Shown here one piece after another: positions 1-13,047 of a stretch of DNA of 64,000 nucleotides. Location: the NCBI GenBank assembly GCA_002914805.1, contig JXTB01000040.1, positions 777,374 through 841,373 on the forward strand, written 5' to 3'. The DNA comes from Parasponia andersonii (Eukaryota > Streptophyta > Magnoliopsida > Rosales > Cannabaceae). Position 1 is the stretch's first letter. Each line of letters opens with the position of its first letter. The translations under genes were made by a program, and so were the position numbers. Under the pieces are notes generated by a model. The model saw only the letters and a list, made by a program, of their open reading frames with translations. It was not told the DNA's origin and did not search any database.

Positions 1-461
1 ATTCTCCCATAGTTTGTAAAATGCGAACTGCTAACTTTTTATTATCTGACATTTAATGAGGTTTTCAGGGACTAAGATTTAATAGCATTATGAGTCTCCA
101 ACTTGTGGAAATGTGGGTAGACATGATAGTGAAACTTAATAGGTGGATATCTCTCCGTCTAGGGAGACCATTTGTGCACATTTATCGTCTATACCATTGT
201 AGAAGGTTGACAAGAAAAACTTGGTGATTATATTGAAAATGGGATTTCTCTCTGTAAACTGACTTCCTTGTCCTTATTTTGTTTTCCGAGAGCCGAAGGT
301 AGAAACTGCAATTATGGCTCTGATTGGTATCTTGAGTACTTGGCCCTTTCTGATAGAGTTTGTGTGATAAATACTACTATTTTGTCTTTGGAAGTTACTC
401 AGAAACCCCCACGTAAGAATTGGCTTATTCTTGGTGTTGATTGATTGTGTTGTTTGTGCAG

Positions 462-555
462 CACTGAGACATCATCACATAGCAAAAAAGATAATGAAGA
501 GAGGAGGCAAAGAGCAGCATTTGTGCAACAGTTGATAGCGTCAACCATCTTCTAG
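462..555 (+). CDS. Terminal exon of an unidentified gene (partial)
   Basis: A T-rich tract ending in TTTGTGCAG precedes an open stretch that runs to a TAG stop at 553-555. Read in phase (one base completing a split codon) it gives about 30 residues that are polar and charged at first and end in FVQQLIASTIF. This has the shape of a last coding exon: acceptor, short basic coding tail, stop, then sequence without coding character. The rest of the gene must lie to the left of the window, and positions 1-461 read as intron. I do not recognise the protein. The alternative is a chance acceptor in non-coding sequence, but the low-complexity-free, hydrophilic tail makes a real exon more likely. Confidence 0.5.
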
Positions 556-3020
556 GATCATCTTCGGGGCTTTACAAGTTTCAAAATCGGGAGGGCTGCT
601 TCCATCATCTGTGCCACAGATTAGTATTAATGGTGATTATGCATGGTTTTTGGAGAAGAAAGCCACATAGATTCCACACTAGGTACTTAGAAGAGTTGTC
701 TCTGAATGGCGAACGATTATGTCTTACTGTAAGGGCAATCTGTATTTATCTCGTATCTATATATATATATGTACATCTACTTCTAGTCAGTAGCCTGTTT
801 AAAGGCTACTTTCTATAATCAGCAGAATGAAAATTAACCTATTAAGAAAGCTTTTACTTCACAGTTCATATGTCCGGAATTTGTTGTGCATATCTTTCAT
901 AAATTGCTGCATTTGTAGTAACCCAATCTACTTATGACATTCTGATTTAACAGCTGTATTGAAAGGCCACCAACCATCAATGGCTGGAGTTAGTTTTGTT
1001 TCCGTAGATTTTCCCGTTTGCCGGGTTTGTTCCTTTGGTTTACGCGATGGTATATTATAAATTATAGTGAACTGTACGTGAGGCATCTTTTCTCTCTACG
1101 TTTCCTTACAGTACACAACTAGTATAAGGTGAGTTTTAGCGCTGCTACTTTCAATATTCATTCCATTCACGACTCGGTTCTCAAGTATTCTGCAGCTTTA
1201 TTATCCCCCCGCCTGCCATAGGAGCCCATTACCAGCCGGGTGCCTCCCCCCTGAAAGGTGGTGGATTAAATGTAATTCAAATATCTCCGGCCTTGCTTTA
1301 CATGGTTTTGTTTAAGTTCTGTTATTCGGGATCATCTTGAAAGAGTCACTGTTACTTCCTCTGCAAAAATACTTGTCTGGTCACCGAGGTGGCCGAGGAT
1401 GCAGCAGTTCACAGAGTATTGCTCTTCTTCGTGATAGGGCCTTCTCAAAGTTCTTCCTTGAAGGCGGCTATGCTATGGTGTATAGAGCTCTCGAGAGTTT
1501 CCCCCGGATTCCTGCAGGTTTCATAATTTGCTGATGGAGTGCCTTTCCATGCTCTTTAGTATCACTGATTGTAAAGCCTGCCGTATCCCACGTGAGTCTA
1601 ATTTTGCTGCTTGTAATTTAGCATTCTAGTGTGCTTCTGTTATGTTTTTGGTTGTATTGCTATAGATGTAATTTCGTCTGCTGTTTCATTAGACGACGTT
1701 CCCCATTTCCCTGCTCCTCTTCACCTCCCCAGGTGTTGGGTGAATGCAGTTGTTATTTGTATCAAGTTCATGGTTGTCAGTGATGATTTTTACATATTCA
1801 CGAAAGCTAGCGAATATGAGATAAAGTGTTCACAGTACTGAAATTTCCATCTCTAAACTTCTTGAAGTTCCAAGGAAGAGAATGATCTTGGATGTTGCAG
1901 CTACTTGGACATGTATTCAAGAAAGATGAGAAGCACATTCAAGAAACAAAAGAAAAAGCAAACAATAGTTTTCTGCCCTGTAATGGACCTTACGGTATTA
2001 CGGTCCCTAATGCACTTACCATGAACAATAAGTAGAGCATATGTACTTAAGCGAAAGGTTTTGGAATCATGTTAAGTATACGGTTTGGGGAATAACAGGA
2101 AGGAATAGAAAATAGATAATTCAACAAAACTTCTTATCCTAAGTATGTGAATAAACACATGAATAATTGAGAAAGAAAAAAAAAATTATTTCCGTTACGG
2201 ATTAGAAGGAACAACTAATCTTGTTACGATTATGCTCATCTTTGTCTCTGTATGCTAACAACAGTATCAGTTATTGGATTCACGCAAGAAAACACCAATA
2301 TGCATGACCCCAACAATCCAAACACGCTCCCAAACCCATACTTATGTAGCTTGAATGCGATGTTTACATATTTTTCCCTTCCGAAACACTAAAAACGAAA
2401 ACATGTACTACGTCGTCCATATTTCTTCAACTACAACCCTGTCATCCAAATCCAAGCACACTTCAATAGCTTGGGATCCATATGCTCTCTTATCAAAGAA
2501 ATATAACAAATAAAAGTTATGTACAAGATGAGAGACGCAAGAGAAAACAAAGCCAAGGGAAATCACAAGATCAGAACCAGACATGTAGTAAAGTAAGACT
2601 AGTAACTCACCAGAGGCAATCAGAGCCTCCGGGAAGTTCAACTTGAGCACTATCCACGAAATATGGCAGCATCATGGCCACAAACGAGTAACAAGCCCAT
2701 CAATTATTTAAGAGGAGAAATCCATTTCAGCTACCTTAAACCATCTCAATTTTCTCAGGTAAGGAAAAGGTTCAGGAATTTGGCTTTAGTAGCCCAACAA
2801 AAGATTAAGCCAAAGTTTTGTTGAATTATATCACCAACCAAGACATCATCGAGCTAGACTAGACATCAAAAATAAGAGAAAGAAAAACAAAACCTACAAA
2901 ATATATGACATCGGATAAACCAAAGGATATTCAGTACTGTTCCCAAAACTAAACAATAACTAAGCTGAGGACACAAAGTTTTGACACCACTCAAAATGTG
3001 AGAAGAACATTAACTTTGCT
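556..3020. other. Probable 3' UTR and intergenic sequence; no supported gene
   Basis: The first few hundred bases probably belong to the 3' UTR of the gene ending at 555. An open stretch on plus at 1337-1534 ends at a possible donor (CTGCAG followed by GTTTCA), but its product is not recognisable and no partner exon was found. A minus-strand open stretch at 2408-2650 crosses a donor-like CTCTG/GTGAGT and is also unassigned. The part next to 3020 should contain the EF-Tu 3' UTR, since that gene is read on minus and ends at 3045. Confidence 0.45.
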
Positions 3021-3044
3021 GCCAGGCTCAGAGTATCAGCTTTT

Positions 3045-4505
3045 TTACTCAATTATGGATTGAATAACACCAGCTCCAACCGTTTTCCCTCCTTCTCTGA
3101 TAGCAAACCTCATTCCTTGCTCACAAGCCACTGGAACAATGAGTTCAACAACCATCTTGACACGGTCGCCAGGCATGACCATCTTCGACTCTTCATCCTT
3201 ATCATTCATGATGGTGAGCACTTTTCCAGTCACATCAGTAGTCCTCATGTAAAACTGAGGCCTGTAACCAGCGAAAAAGGGGGAATGCCGACCACCCTCT
3301 TCCTTCTTCAACACATAGACAATTGCCTCAAACTTCGTATGTGGGGTAATGGTACCAGGCTTTGCTAAAACCATCCCTCTCTGTATATCAGCCTTCTGAA
3401 TACCTCTAAGCAACAACCCCACATTATCACCAGCCAAGGCTTCATCAAGGATCTTCTGAAACATTTCAACCCCAGTAACAGTGGTGCTTCTGGTCTCCTT
3501 TAGACCAACAATTTCAACTGTGTCTGTAACCTTAATGGTACCCCTTTCAACACGGCCAGTGGCCACAGTTCCACGACCCGTAATCGAAAACACATCCTCT
3601 ATGGCAAGCAAAAACGGCAAATCAGTCTGGCGTTGTGGGATTGGTATGTAACTATCAACAGAGTCCATAAGCTCGTAAATCTTATCAACCCATTCATTGT
3701 CCCCTCGTTTAATATTAGGATTCGCCATCAAGGCCTCTAAAGCTAGTAAAGCAGAACCGGACACAATGGGCACATCATCACCAGGAAACTCATACGATGA
3801 AAGTAACTCACGAACCTCTAATTCGACAAGCTGCAAGAGCTCCTCGTCATCAACTTGGTCCTGTTTATTCAAGAACACCACCATGTTGGGCACACCCACT
3901 TGCTTAGCCAAGAGAATGTGCTCTTTGGTCTGCGGCATTGGGCCGTCCGCGCCGGACACGACGAGGATAGCTCCGTCCATCTGGGCCGCTCCGGTAATCA
4001 TGTTCTTGACGTAATCGGCGTGACCGGGGCAGTCCACGTGGGCGTAATGGCGGCTCTCGGTCTCGTACTCGACGGTGGCGGTGTTGATGGTGATACCACG
4101 CGCCCGCTCCTCCGGCGCGGCGTCGATTTCGTCGTACTTCTTGGGGGCGCTCCCTCCCATGGCGGCCAGGGCCATGGTAAGGGCTGCAGTGAGGGTGGTC
4201 TTGCCGTGGTCGACGTGGCCGATTGTGCCGATGTTGACATGGGGTTTCTTTCTCTCGAATTTCCCACGCGCCGCCCGGATTGTGAAGGACCGGTGGTGGC
4301 GCGTGGGGGTCACGGTGGTGACTGGCGCGAGGTGGAGAATGGTGGAGGGGTTGATGAAGGAAGACGAGAGATGGGTCAGTCTCGAAGTTGGTCTAGAGGC
4401 TAAAGCGGTGGAGGTTGAGGGAGAAGAAGAAGAGGGTGAAGATGGGGAGGCATATGGGTATACAAGTTTTGTGGAAGCTGAGGCTGCAGCTGAAGAAATC
4501 GCCAT
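3045..4505 (-). CDS. TUFA: Elongation factor Tu, chloroplast-targeted, nuclear gene
   Basis: This GTPase delivers aminoacyl-tRNA to the plastid 70S ribosome. The single uninterrupted exon encodes 486 residues. Residues 1 to about 78 are rich in Ser, Thr, Pro and Ala and poor in acidic residues, as expected of a plastid transit peptide; the mature protein probably starts near [11 protein letters not shown]. The five G motifs are intact: GHVDHGKT at 96-103, RGIT at 136-139, DCPGH at 158-162, NKQD at 213-216 and SGSAL at 249-253. Domains II and III follow, and the protein ends in [11 protein letters not shown]. Length and lack of introns fit plant nuclear tufA. The GC-rich 5' third contrasts with the AT-rich flanks, which is usual for this gene. 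The start is the first Met ahead of the transit peptide. A mitochondrial EF-Tu is less likely, given the [18 protein letters not shown] stretch typical of plastid forms. Confidence 0.97.
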   Translation of the reverse strand: MAISSAAASASTKLVYPYASPSSPSSSSPSTSTALASRPTSRLTHLSSSFINPSTILHLAPVTTVTPTRHHRSFTIRAARGKFERKKPHVNIGTIGHVDHGKTTLTAALTMALAAMGGSAPKKYDEIDAAPEERARGITINTATVEYETESRHYAHVDCPGHADYVKNMITGAAQMDGAILVVSGADGPMPQTKEHILLAKQVGVPNMVVFLNKQDQVDDEELLQLVELEVRELLSSYEFPGDDVPIVSGSALLALEALMANPNIKRGDNEWVDKIYELMDSVDSYIPIPQRQTDLPFLLAIEDVFSITGRGTVATGRVERGTIKVTDTVEIVGLKETRSTTVTGVEMFQKILDEALAGDNVGLLLRGIQKADIQRGMVLAKPGTITPHTKFEAIVYVLKKEEGGRHSPFFAGYRPQFYMRTTDVTGKVLTIMNDKDEESKMVMPGDRVKMVVELIVPVACEQGMRFAIREGGKTVGAGVIQSIIE

Positions 4506-4870
4506 TGGAGAGTAGCTTAGAGCTTTAGCTTCTCACAGAGAGAAGAGAAAGATAGAGAGAAATGGTGGGTCTTGGAGATGGGGATATGGAGATGAGTGTG
4601 TGAGTACTGTGTTATCTTTTTGGGAGATAAAACAGGGCCTCATATGGGAGGCTCTATCCATTTCTCTGCCTCGGAGTTTTGGAGGGACTAGTCAAGTGGG
4701 TCACCTGAAGGGGTATGGTGTTTCTGTGCAACAACATTTGGATGATGACACGTGTAAAACTAGATGTTTCCACGGTATTTTATGTGGTAGGGACAATGGA
4801 ACTCTAGGTTTTGACGTGGAAACACCGAGGCCGTGAATTTATATCCTACGTTCCCACCGAGAAGTTAGAA
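4506..4870 (-). promoter_or_regulatory. 5' leader and proximal promoter region of chloroplast EF-Tu, with a G-box
   Basis: The purine-rich (on plus) stretch next to the start codon is a likely 5' UTR. A perfect CACGTG core within ACACGTGT lies at 4749-4754, about 245 bases upstream of the start codon. G-boxes bind bZIP and bHLH factors and are common in light-regulated nuclear genes for plastid proteins. That this one works is inference. No convincing TATA box was identified. Confidence 0.4.
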
Positions 4871-4874
4871 TCAT

Positions 4875-5702
4875 GATTAAAATATTACGGTAATATCGCG
4901 ATAATATTTGTATTTTGAAATCTCAATATTAACATTAACATAGAGTGAAAAGATATTTTTTTGTGTATATGTGAAATATTCATAAAATGTTAATAATATC
5001 AAAGATATATTGGGAATATATTGATATTGGTAAAATATCGGTAAAAAATGAATTAATATGAATAATATTTTTGAATATTATCGCGACAATGTCATTGACG
5101 TTTTGAAATGTTGACAAAAATATCGATTTTTTTTCTTTTTTTTTTTTAATAGAAAATGGTAGTAAAGAATACAAAAATAAATCATAATTCTCTCTCTACA
5201 GTTTATCGACAAAGTTTTGGAATTAATTGTATTTAATGAAAATATTTGCACTACTCGTATTTATTATTTTACAATCTCTACAAAGGATTCTCATAATCTT
5301 TGAAAGAAATTTTAGACCAAGACGAAAATTTCTCTTATACTTTCAACCTTATTGAAACTCGTTTTGGTATTAGATGTATTTAAACTATTCTATATTATTA
5401 ATGATTTTTATTTATTTTCAATGTAATTTAAAAGTAGTTGTAATTTGTAAGATATTTATATGAGATATATTAAATAAAATTATGTGATATATATTCTGAT
5501 TTTAAAATTATTTTAAAAAAATAAAATTCGATCGCTTTTCTACTATATGCGTATATTTTATTATCTTATAAAGTATAAACAAGTTTTGTTTTTAATAAAA
5601 ATTTGTATAAATTATGCAATATCACTTATTTTAGAATTTTTTTAGAATTTGCCTTGAAAATTTTGAATTTTAAGATAAATTTTAGCATTTTTTCAAAATA
5701 TT
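4875..5702 (+). repeat. Dispersed AT-rich repeat, copy A (about 830 bp)
   Basis: This segment is collinear with 37499-38322 in the same orientation. Shared blocks include TAATAGAAAATGGTAGTAAA (or close), the CATAATTCTCTCTCTA segment, AAATATTTGCACTACT and ATTTTTATTTATTTTCAATG. By eye most of it aligns with scattered substitutions and short indels. No terminal inverted repeats, target-site duplication or coding capacity were found, so the class is unknown. It lies just upstream of the EF-Tu gene. Confidence 0.75.
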
Positions 5703-7060
5703 TTCAATATGAACAATATTAATAAAATAAAATATCTACATTGACACCGTCATTTTAATAATTGATGAGAATAAAAGAGTTTTGGGTTACATTGTGGCCA
5801 ACTAAAATATTAGTAAACCCTATTGACAATACTTTTGTTTTGGGGGAGATATTGATAGGAGTTACTCAAGAAAAAATTGAAGATGAAATAAGATGGAGAT
5901 GGTGATATGAGATGGTGTTATCAAATAGGATTGTCTAAACATAATTTTATGGATACCCGTCTAGAGCTTTTAGTTTTAGTGCCTCAATTTATTTGTTATC
6001 CTCGCTTTTGGGTTGTATTTTGACTTTATATTTTATTTTTTCTTTATTTAATATATTTAGGGGTTTGCGGTGCCAGAACTAGTTTTCATCAATTGGTTGG
6101 AGTAATTTCATCGTAGATGATAGTGAGGTCATATGAGAACTTCGTCTTTAGTGTTGTTAATTTCTTTCGTAAACAGAAGGTATCCACAATTTCTTTATGG
6201 GCGATTTTTATTTTCCATTCAAGTGAGAGGGTTGTAAACTTTTCAGAAAGTGCAAAGAAATGGAATATACTAAACTAGCACAAAACATTTTTCCTATTAA
6301 CTCGAATGGTTATTATTTGTCTAATAATGAGGGCCTTAAAAATGAGGACACTGACTTTCGTCCACGATCTGAGTCAAGAGTCCTTAAACGAAATCATTCA
6401 CATTCAACAACTTGGTGGCTCATAGGAAATGAAATCGACTGATTGTGATTTCATCCGTTGTGGTTGCCCCACAAAGCAAATTTCTTCTTGTTCCACGTAT
6501 TTGATTCAGGTACTCTAGTCTCTGGAGAGAACATAGCCAAGCTCCAAAACCCACCACAGAAAATAATTGTAGAAAGAAGAGACTAGCTTAGAAATAAACG
6601 AATATTCCAATTACAGAAGAAGCTTTAATCTATCAAGTTTTGCTGAATAGGAGAAAATGCAATGCTCTAATTATCTAGTACACAAAACACAGACAAAAGA
6701 TGTTCCTTTCAACATACTATTTGAAATCCAGATCAGAGTCGATCATAAGATCGCCAGCATGCTTTTCAATCAACATAGATAAAGGAGAACAATATTACTT
6801 GAGATAAAAAGCCCTTCAACTGTTACAAAGGATATTATTAGTTTAGTTTCTTATGGAGCACAAACATGCTGCTCATATTGAAACAAAGAAAATCAGAAGC
6901 ATACTAGTATAACTGATACAAAGAGAATCAATTATCTGTACAAGAATATATAGACTCGTAAACTTCTGATTGATTCGTGTCGAACCAAATTTTGTTTTTG
7001 ATCTGTAGGTAAGGTAGGGGTAGGCAAACTGATATTGTACAGGTACTTGGATTATCATAA
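5703..7060. other. Intergenic sequence, no supported feature
   Basis: AT-rich non-coding sequence. The right part (from about 6440) is less AT-biased and approaches the 3' side of the WNK gene, so some of it may be WNK 3' UTR or downstream sequence. The open stretch at 6260-6442 has no recognisable product. Confidence 0.4.
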
Positions 7061-7406
7061 CGTGTCTAAACCTCAGTAGTAAGAATGTAGTGGATCTTCA
7101 AGCTCAAACTTGATCTACTTGACAAGAATGACTCTTCCAGGGCAAAGATTTCTAAGCAATAATTTCCCAATACTATAGCCATATGTGTAACATGCCTGGT
7201 TTTCAAGTAAACATGGTTGATCACTCAAGAAGCATCCAGCAGGGAACTTTTACAAACTAGAGCCACACCCTTCTCCATGTTATCAACGGGTCAGTATCTT
7301 CAAGCTTTCTAGAAGATCGAGCAATTCCATTTTCTGGTGAAGTAGAATTATTGGCGTGTCATCATGCACCTCGGTTGGGGACATGATGTATCTTATAGCT
7401 TCCAAT

Positions 7407-10400
7407 TCAAAAAGAGACAAAATTTTGCAAATTTTTAGACTCGTGCAATTTACAGTCAGGAATCTTCACCTTATATATTTCCAAAACCTTTTGACGGGTG
7501 ACTGGTGAAAGTTCCTTCAAAAGATGTGATACTGCTGATTCATGCTTCTTCTTGAGCTCATCTAGCTCCTTTTGCTGCTTCACCAACATATTCTCAAGTT
7601 TCTCAGCAATGATCTTAAAGCATACTGAATTCATATCCTGTAGAGTTATACAATTCTCTTCAGATGGAGTGGCTCCATTACGAGGAGATATCTCATCAGC
7701 AGCATCTTTTCTATCAGTACTTTGCTGATCAGCTGGAGCACCAGCTTCCCCCTCTTCATGGCCAATATCAACCCGCACAATGATATCCTCTGGCCGTTTA
7801 AGTAACACAGCACCATTTCGATTATCTACATCCTTTTGGCTACCAGGACACACGTCATTTTCTTCAGTCAAGCTATCCCCAGTTCTAACCAAATTCCCTG
7901 GAGAAGACAAGTTTGAAGGAGCAGATGTCATTGGAGAATTTCCACCAACTCCTTTGGGGGAGTCAGACCAATACTTCCGGCCAGAAGGTAATCTTTCCAA
8001 AGCAAGACTTTTGAAAGGGTTACACTCAGTTGTCAAGGGGGAAGCACCATCCTTATTTTCAGGGGCACAGCTATCTAAAGTTGGAATGTCTTCATCAGAA
8101 TTATCTGCAGAAAGATCCTCGGGTGTCCATTCTGGAAAATTTTGACGAATTTCAGAGTCAATCATTTCAGCAATTGTTGAAACATCTTGATCTGTCAAGT
8201 CCAACTCCTCAACCATTTCACTGGCAACTGAAATTGGTGTGTCTGCTTCTGTATCAAATGGGAAATGAATATTTCGAACATGACCTGGATCCAAGGAAAT
8301 TTTCTGTTAATGTACTAGTACATGTACGTTGGCTGAAATTAAATCAACTGGAGAAAGAGAGTAACCTGAAGAGTCTGCTATTCGTAGTTTCAGAAATAGT
8401 TTGTTGACATCTTTCCGCTGACCTTGCACTGTGAAATCTATACTTGTCTCAACAGAATCCTTGAGCATTCCAATATCATCCTGATGATGACTCCCTTCTG
8501 CATTTGATTTGTCAGAATTACCAGAGTGATGACTTTTGTGTCTAAGAGAACGAGAAACACTTTCATCCTCATCTGGTTGGAGAAATGGATCCATTAAAAG
8601 TTCCTTGGCAGGCAATCGATCAGAGACTTTTGCAATACATTTTTCAATAAATAATTTAACTCCAGGATCTTTCACTTTTGCCAATGATGCTGGCTTTATT
8701 CCCTTCAAAAAGGAAAGAAAAAGTTTCAGGCATCAAAAGGAAAAAAAAAAAAACAGCTATTGCATTACAGATGATTCCAGCAACGGGTAGTTGACGAGCA
8801 ATGGTGTTAATTTTAGAACCTTCTTTTTTCTTTCCCCTTAAGAAGAGATATTCCCAATATATTGAAGAATTTTAGTATTGTGGTTTCATATATTTTCTCT
8901 AGATTTAATTTTCAATCAACTTAAAACGAGTACGATAGATTGCAAGATTCTACCAATCAAGATATTGGTCTCGATTCACAGAAATTTAAAATCAATACTA
9001 CTAGAAAAGGTACACTGTCTCCAAAAATTAACAACCTTTTAAGAACAAAAAAACACTCTCGTATATGGTCACGCAAAACAAATAAATTTGTCACACCAAC
9101 AAAAGCAAACTGCATGGTAAATTAAATGAGCAACATATGAAGCCCTTACTGATGTCACTTTCTTGAATATTTGAGCGGCATTGGCACATTCAACGTATGG
9201 ATACTCAAATGTAACCAACTCTAGCAGGCACATGCCAAAAGCATAAATGTCCACAAGTTCATTGTATTCCTCTTCATAAAGCTCTGGTGCCATGAACTCC
9301 GGAGTACCTAAATCACAACAACCACGCCATCACGTTCTTACTCCAACAATAAGGATGCAGTGGTACAAGTTCTCATCCGGATAGAGGAAAACAATAGTAA
9401 TAGTAACAAAGAAAGCTTACCAATAACACTGTGAGCTGAACGAGCCTGGCGAAGAATGGCAGCCAGTCCTAAGTCACCAATTTTCACCTCACCTTGGTTT
9501 CCATTGACAAAAATGTTGTCACACTTAAGATCTCGATGAATGACAGGTGGGTCGTGACTATGAAGATACAAAAGGCCTTCCAAAACCTGCCTGGACCATT
9601 TCTTCAACGCCCTCAAGTCAACGTTCTTATGTTTCTTCCGGTATCTAAAGTAAAACACAATTTTAAGGTGAGCAATAGCAAAAGCCTGATGAAAGTCGAA
9701 ACTGACTAAAACAATTAAACCAAGACTCACTGCCGTAATGTTCCAGAAGTAAAAATCTCCGTGATAAAGTTGATATTCTCATTCCTGGTATCGACCCAAG
9801 AATTGTAAAACTTTATGATGTTCTTGTGCTTCAAAGTCTTGAGTAGATGAACTTCCGAATAAAGGCGTTCCAAATCCTCTGAGTGGCGTAATAGATCTGC
9901 CACCCTAACCTGATTCCAAGCTACTTCGATGCCTTCCAATTCGTCAAATGCCCGATATCTTAGTTCCCACATTTCCATCAAGGACACACATATCTTCAAA
10001 AAACACAGGGTCTCAATTGAATCCATACATGATTTATTCATGATGCTTGATAACAATTCCTATGCTACTAAATTCAAATATAACATAATAAACACCAAAA
10101 GGATACACTTTCTTGAAAGCCCCCTTTCCTAGAACCTCTTTATACTGCAAATCGCCATTTCAATAAGGGTATTTAGAAGGGGGGAAAAAAAAAAGCCGTC
10201 GGTCAGAACATCAATATAAACCAACCCAAAATTCAAATTCCATAAACATGAATACCATTCTGAACGAAAAAGAAACATACATAATTAAAAGAAAAGACAG
10301 GAGCAGCTATTAATTTAGACAAAATTAAACAAACCACGGCACTCACCGAATTTAATTAATTAATTAAAAAATCGAACAAAAACAAAATTCATAACCATTT

Positions 10401-10529
10401 TTCTATTTAAGAAAGTGGGTAAAATTAAATTTAAGCACTGACCCGACCGTACCGACCAGTGGGATCAACCTCAACGAACTCAGCATCAGAGTCGTCCGGG
10501 TCTTGCTCCGACGACGAATCTTGCGGCAT
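7407..10529 (-). CDS. WNK family serine/threonine kinase, seven exons, 649 aa
   Basis: Exons on minus: 10529-10443, 10144-10107, 9958-9731, 9644-9421, 9307-9150, 8702-8366, 8284-7407. All introns are GT-AG and phases agree. WNK kinases lack the usual subdomain II lysine and use one in the glycine loop. Here the loop is GKGAFKKVY with K40, and the usual lysine position reads EVAWNQV (N57). Also present are HRDLKCDN (D156), a WNK-type GDLGLAA in place of DFG (175-177) and [20 protein letters not shown] in the activation segment. The PF2/OSR1-like autoinhibitory region follows near residue 358 ([18 protein letters not shown]). A Ser-rich linker leads to a coiled coil at about 584-616. Plant WNKs act in osmotic, ion and flowering control. 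I do not assign a subfamily number. Split open frames at 9338-9730 and 8307-8708 are exons plus read-through intron. Confidence 0.95.
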
Positions 10530-10990
10530 TCTCAACCTTCTGAAACACTAAAACACCAAAAACCCAGATCAGAAAAACCCTCAAAATTCGATCAGTAAGA
10601 TCAAAAATGCGAAACCTGAGTCGAACCAAATTGGTGTCATACGTTTCCGAATCGAATCCCAACCCGAACCGAATATGAACCCGAGAGAGGGAACCGGATT
10701 CGAAGATCCGGGTGATAGTGGGGGGGAAGCCAAAACGACAAGAAAGAAGAAGAAGAAGAAAATGGTGAAACAGGGGAGAGTGGTTGTTCTAAAATGGCAA
10801 ACACACACGGTGCAAATTATTCAACTGAGTGTTGTCTCTCAAAAGGTCAACACTGGGTTCATGCTAGCCACGTGGGTGCTTGAGAAGGGTTCCACCATTT
10901 CCGGAGTCAATGGATGACGTGGCTAGATCTGGTTGGAGAATTTGTATGAGGATCCAAGGGGGGGGAGAAAATGAAATGATTGTCAACGTC
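10530..10990 (-). promoter_or_regulatory. WNK 5' leader and proximal promoter with palindromic G-box
   Basis: Upstream of the WNK start on minus. A CCACGTGG palindrome at 10868-10875, followed by GTGC, is a strong plant G-box and lies about 340 bases from the start codon. The surrounding block of about 64 bases (10829-10892) recurs at 13610-13672. Function is inferred from the motif only. Confidence 0.45.
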
Positions 10991-12653
10991 GTTTTTTTGG
11001 TTTGTTGTCGTTTGTAAATGTCTGTCGTCATTACGTTTTGTTGTAAGTCAAATTATTATTAGTGTACAACGTTTAGTATTCGCCGGAAGTGAAAAAAAAA
11101 AAAAAAAAAAAAAGGTGACTTACAAAAGTTAAAATATTTGCCTGGAAAGCATATGATAACACGTCACTAGTGGTGGCTGTAGGCCCAAAAAAAAAAAGCT
11201 AATCAATTCTGCGCATTGCTCTCTCTATTCTTTAGCTTGGGAGTCAATTGGCCATGCTCAACTTTACTTATTATAAGCATGCCAGAGCTGATATTTTAGG
11301 ATGGTGTTCGTCTCCTGTTTCACTTTTTAATGAGTAATGGACTGTAAAGCTTTATTTATATCCTTTGGTGTATATGCAATGTGGCAGACCCAAAATTTTA
11401 TTTCGAGGCATAAATGAAAATTGAACTTTCAAATTAGCATAAACAACAGTTCAATGAAGGTTTGTGTACTCAAAGGCATTTCAAATTTAATCTCAAACAT
11501 GTGGATCAAAATCTATTATGCAAAGTTGCTGTACACGCTTTCTGATGCTCTATTATCATAATTTTCTCCTTCGTGGAAGGAAAGTGATGATATAAGATAA
11601 AAAAAAATACATTGCTTATTACATAGCATATGTGTATATTTCAAAAATAAATAAAGATAACGAGTTAAAAGAACGCTATAATCTTGTACTAAAAATTTAT
11701 AAATTTTTTTTTTTTTATCTTGAGTTGTAAGCCCAACCCATGCCACGTAGCCAAATGTCAGTCTTTCGCCTTTGGATGTTAAATAGTACTGCTCATTTTA
11801 TTTGACAAAAAAATAGATGTGGCACATATCACAAAAAGTTATATACTCAGTGAGAAGAACTCGTTTGGATTAAATAGCAGTGCTAAAAACTTACATGATA
11901 TCACAGTCATGTGTTTCAACTATTTCTTAGTTTTAAAACAGGATTATATTATTTAAAATTATACGGTTAAAAATAATGTTATATCACTTAAATCAATTTT
12001 TAATGCAGAATTTTAATGTCCTGACTTTTACTCTTTCAAAAACAACAATGTAAACCTTATCTATGGATGACAAAACTTACGGAAAATGCAAAATAAAACA
12101 TGTAGACATATATAGTCACACCGATTCAAAATTCACATGTATTCAATACAAACTCATGTTTTTTCAATTTTAATAAGTAGCCTAATATAATACAACAATG
12201 GCTAGTTGTTAAAACTACTAAATTTTAAGAAGCAAACAATTTTTTTTTTTTTTTTTAACAAAAGATAAGGAAGACAGTAATTTAGAGAGATAAAAAAAGA
12301 TACAGAGAAATACTAATCAATTCATAATAGAAATAGAGAATGCACGGATCAGAGAAATAACTAAAATCTAACTTTTAGATGGAAAGAACTATAGCAATCC
12401 AAAATTTAACAGAATTATTATACTTATAACTATTACAATAAATATCTTTAATGTGACTCGCCAGTGTACATGAGCGAAACTAGCGAAGGATAAAATGAAG
12501 CCAGCAATATTCATACTAGTATAGATTGCAAATTACTTATACCAATTCAAATAAGCTGATACCAAATATAACAATCATATACGGTAATAAATCGATTGTT
12601 AGTTAATTAAGTGATCGTAAAAACTGAACTGGTACTTAATTATTGGTTTTTAG
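10991..12653. other. AT-rich intergenic sequence
   Basis: Homopolymer-rich non-coding DNA, including a poly-A run near 11091-11113 and T-runs near 11704 and 12239. No coding exon was recognised and the open stretch at 11516-11746 is AT-rich and unassigned. Confidence 0.4.
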
Positions 12654-13039
12654 TAGGGGGTGGTAATATAAGTCATAATACAATAACACGACTCGAAATC
12701 CGCACGATTAATTGAACCTGCTTGACACGAAATTGATTCGAATTGACACGATTAAGTAATTTTTTAATAAATTATACTAAATAATTATTTTCAAAAAAAT
12801 ATTTTTTTTATGAATTTTTTGCAGATAAAATAAAAAAACATAAAACTAATGAACTAGTTTCTTTTATTATAGTAAAACTTAATTAAAAAAATAGAGTAAA
12901 CTAACAATTATATTAGTTATATACGTTATGACTCATCAATCTGCACGTCATTTTTATTAAACAAGTGACACGTAGATTAACCTATTAACAACACGATTTA
13001 ATTAGGTTAAACATGACACGACATATATTGTCACCCTTA
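12654..13039 (-). mobile_element. hAT-type non-autonomous element (MITE), about 386 bp
   Basis: The ends are near-inverted: TAGGGGGTGGTAAT on the left and ATTGTCACCCTTA on the right. The flanking octamers GTTTTTAG (12646-12653) and GTCTTTAG (13040-13047) match at 7 of 8, as expected of an aged 8-bp hAT target-site duplication. The interior is AT-rich and aligns along its length with the reverse complement of 43973-44357, including sub-terminal GTGTC/GACAC-rich blocks. No transposase is encoded, so it would depend on an autonomous hAT elsewhere. Confidence 0.85.
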
Positions 13040-13047
13040 GTCTTTAG

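Noticed and set aside
1337..1534. Plus-strand open stretch ending at a donor-like site, 65 residues
   Set aside because: No recognisable product, no partner exons and no start context; kept only as a remark in the intergenic entry.
2408..2650. Minus-strand 80-residue hydrophobic frame downstream of EF-Tu
   Set aside because: It spans a donor-like site and continues into probable intron or UTR sequence; no family recognised.
3060..4515. Plus-strand frames opposite the EF-Tu gene (3060-3368, 3697-4014, 3855-4403, 4075-4515)
   Set aside because: They are shadows of the minus-strand EF-Tu coding sequence, which has all five GTPase motifs.
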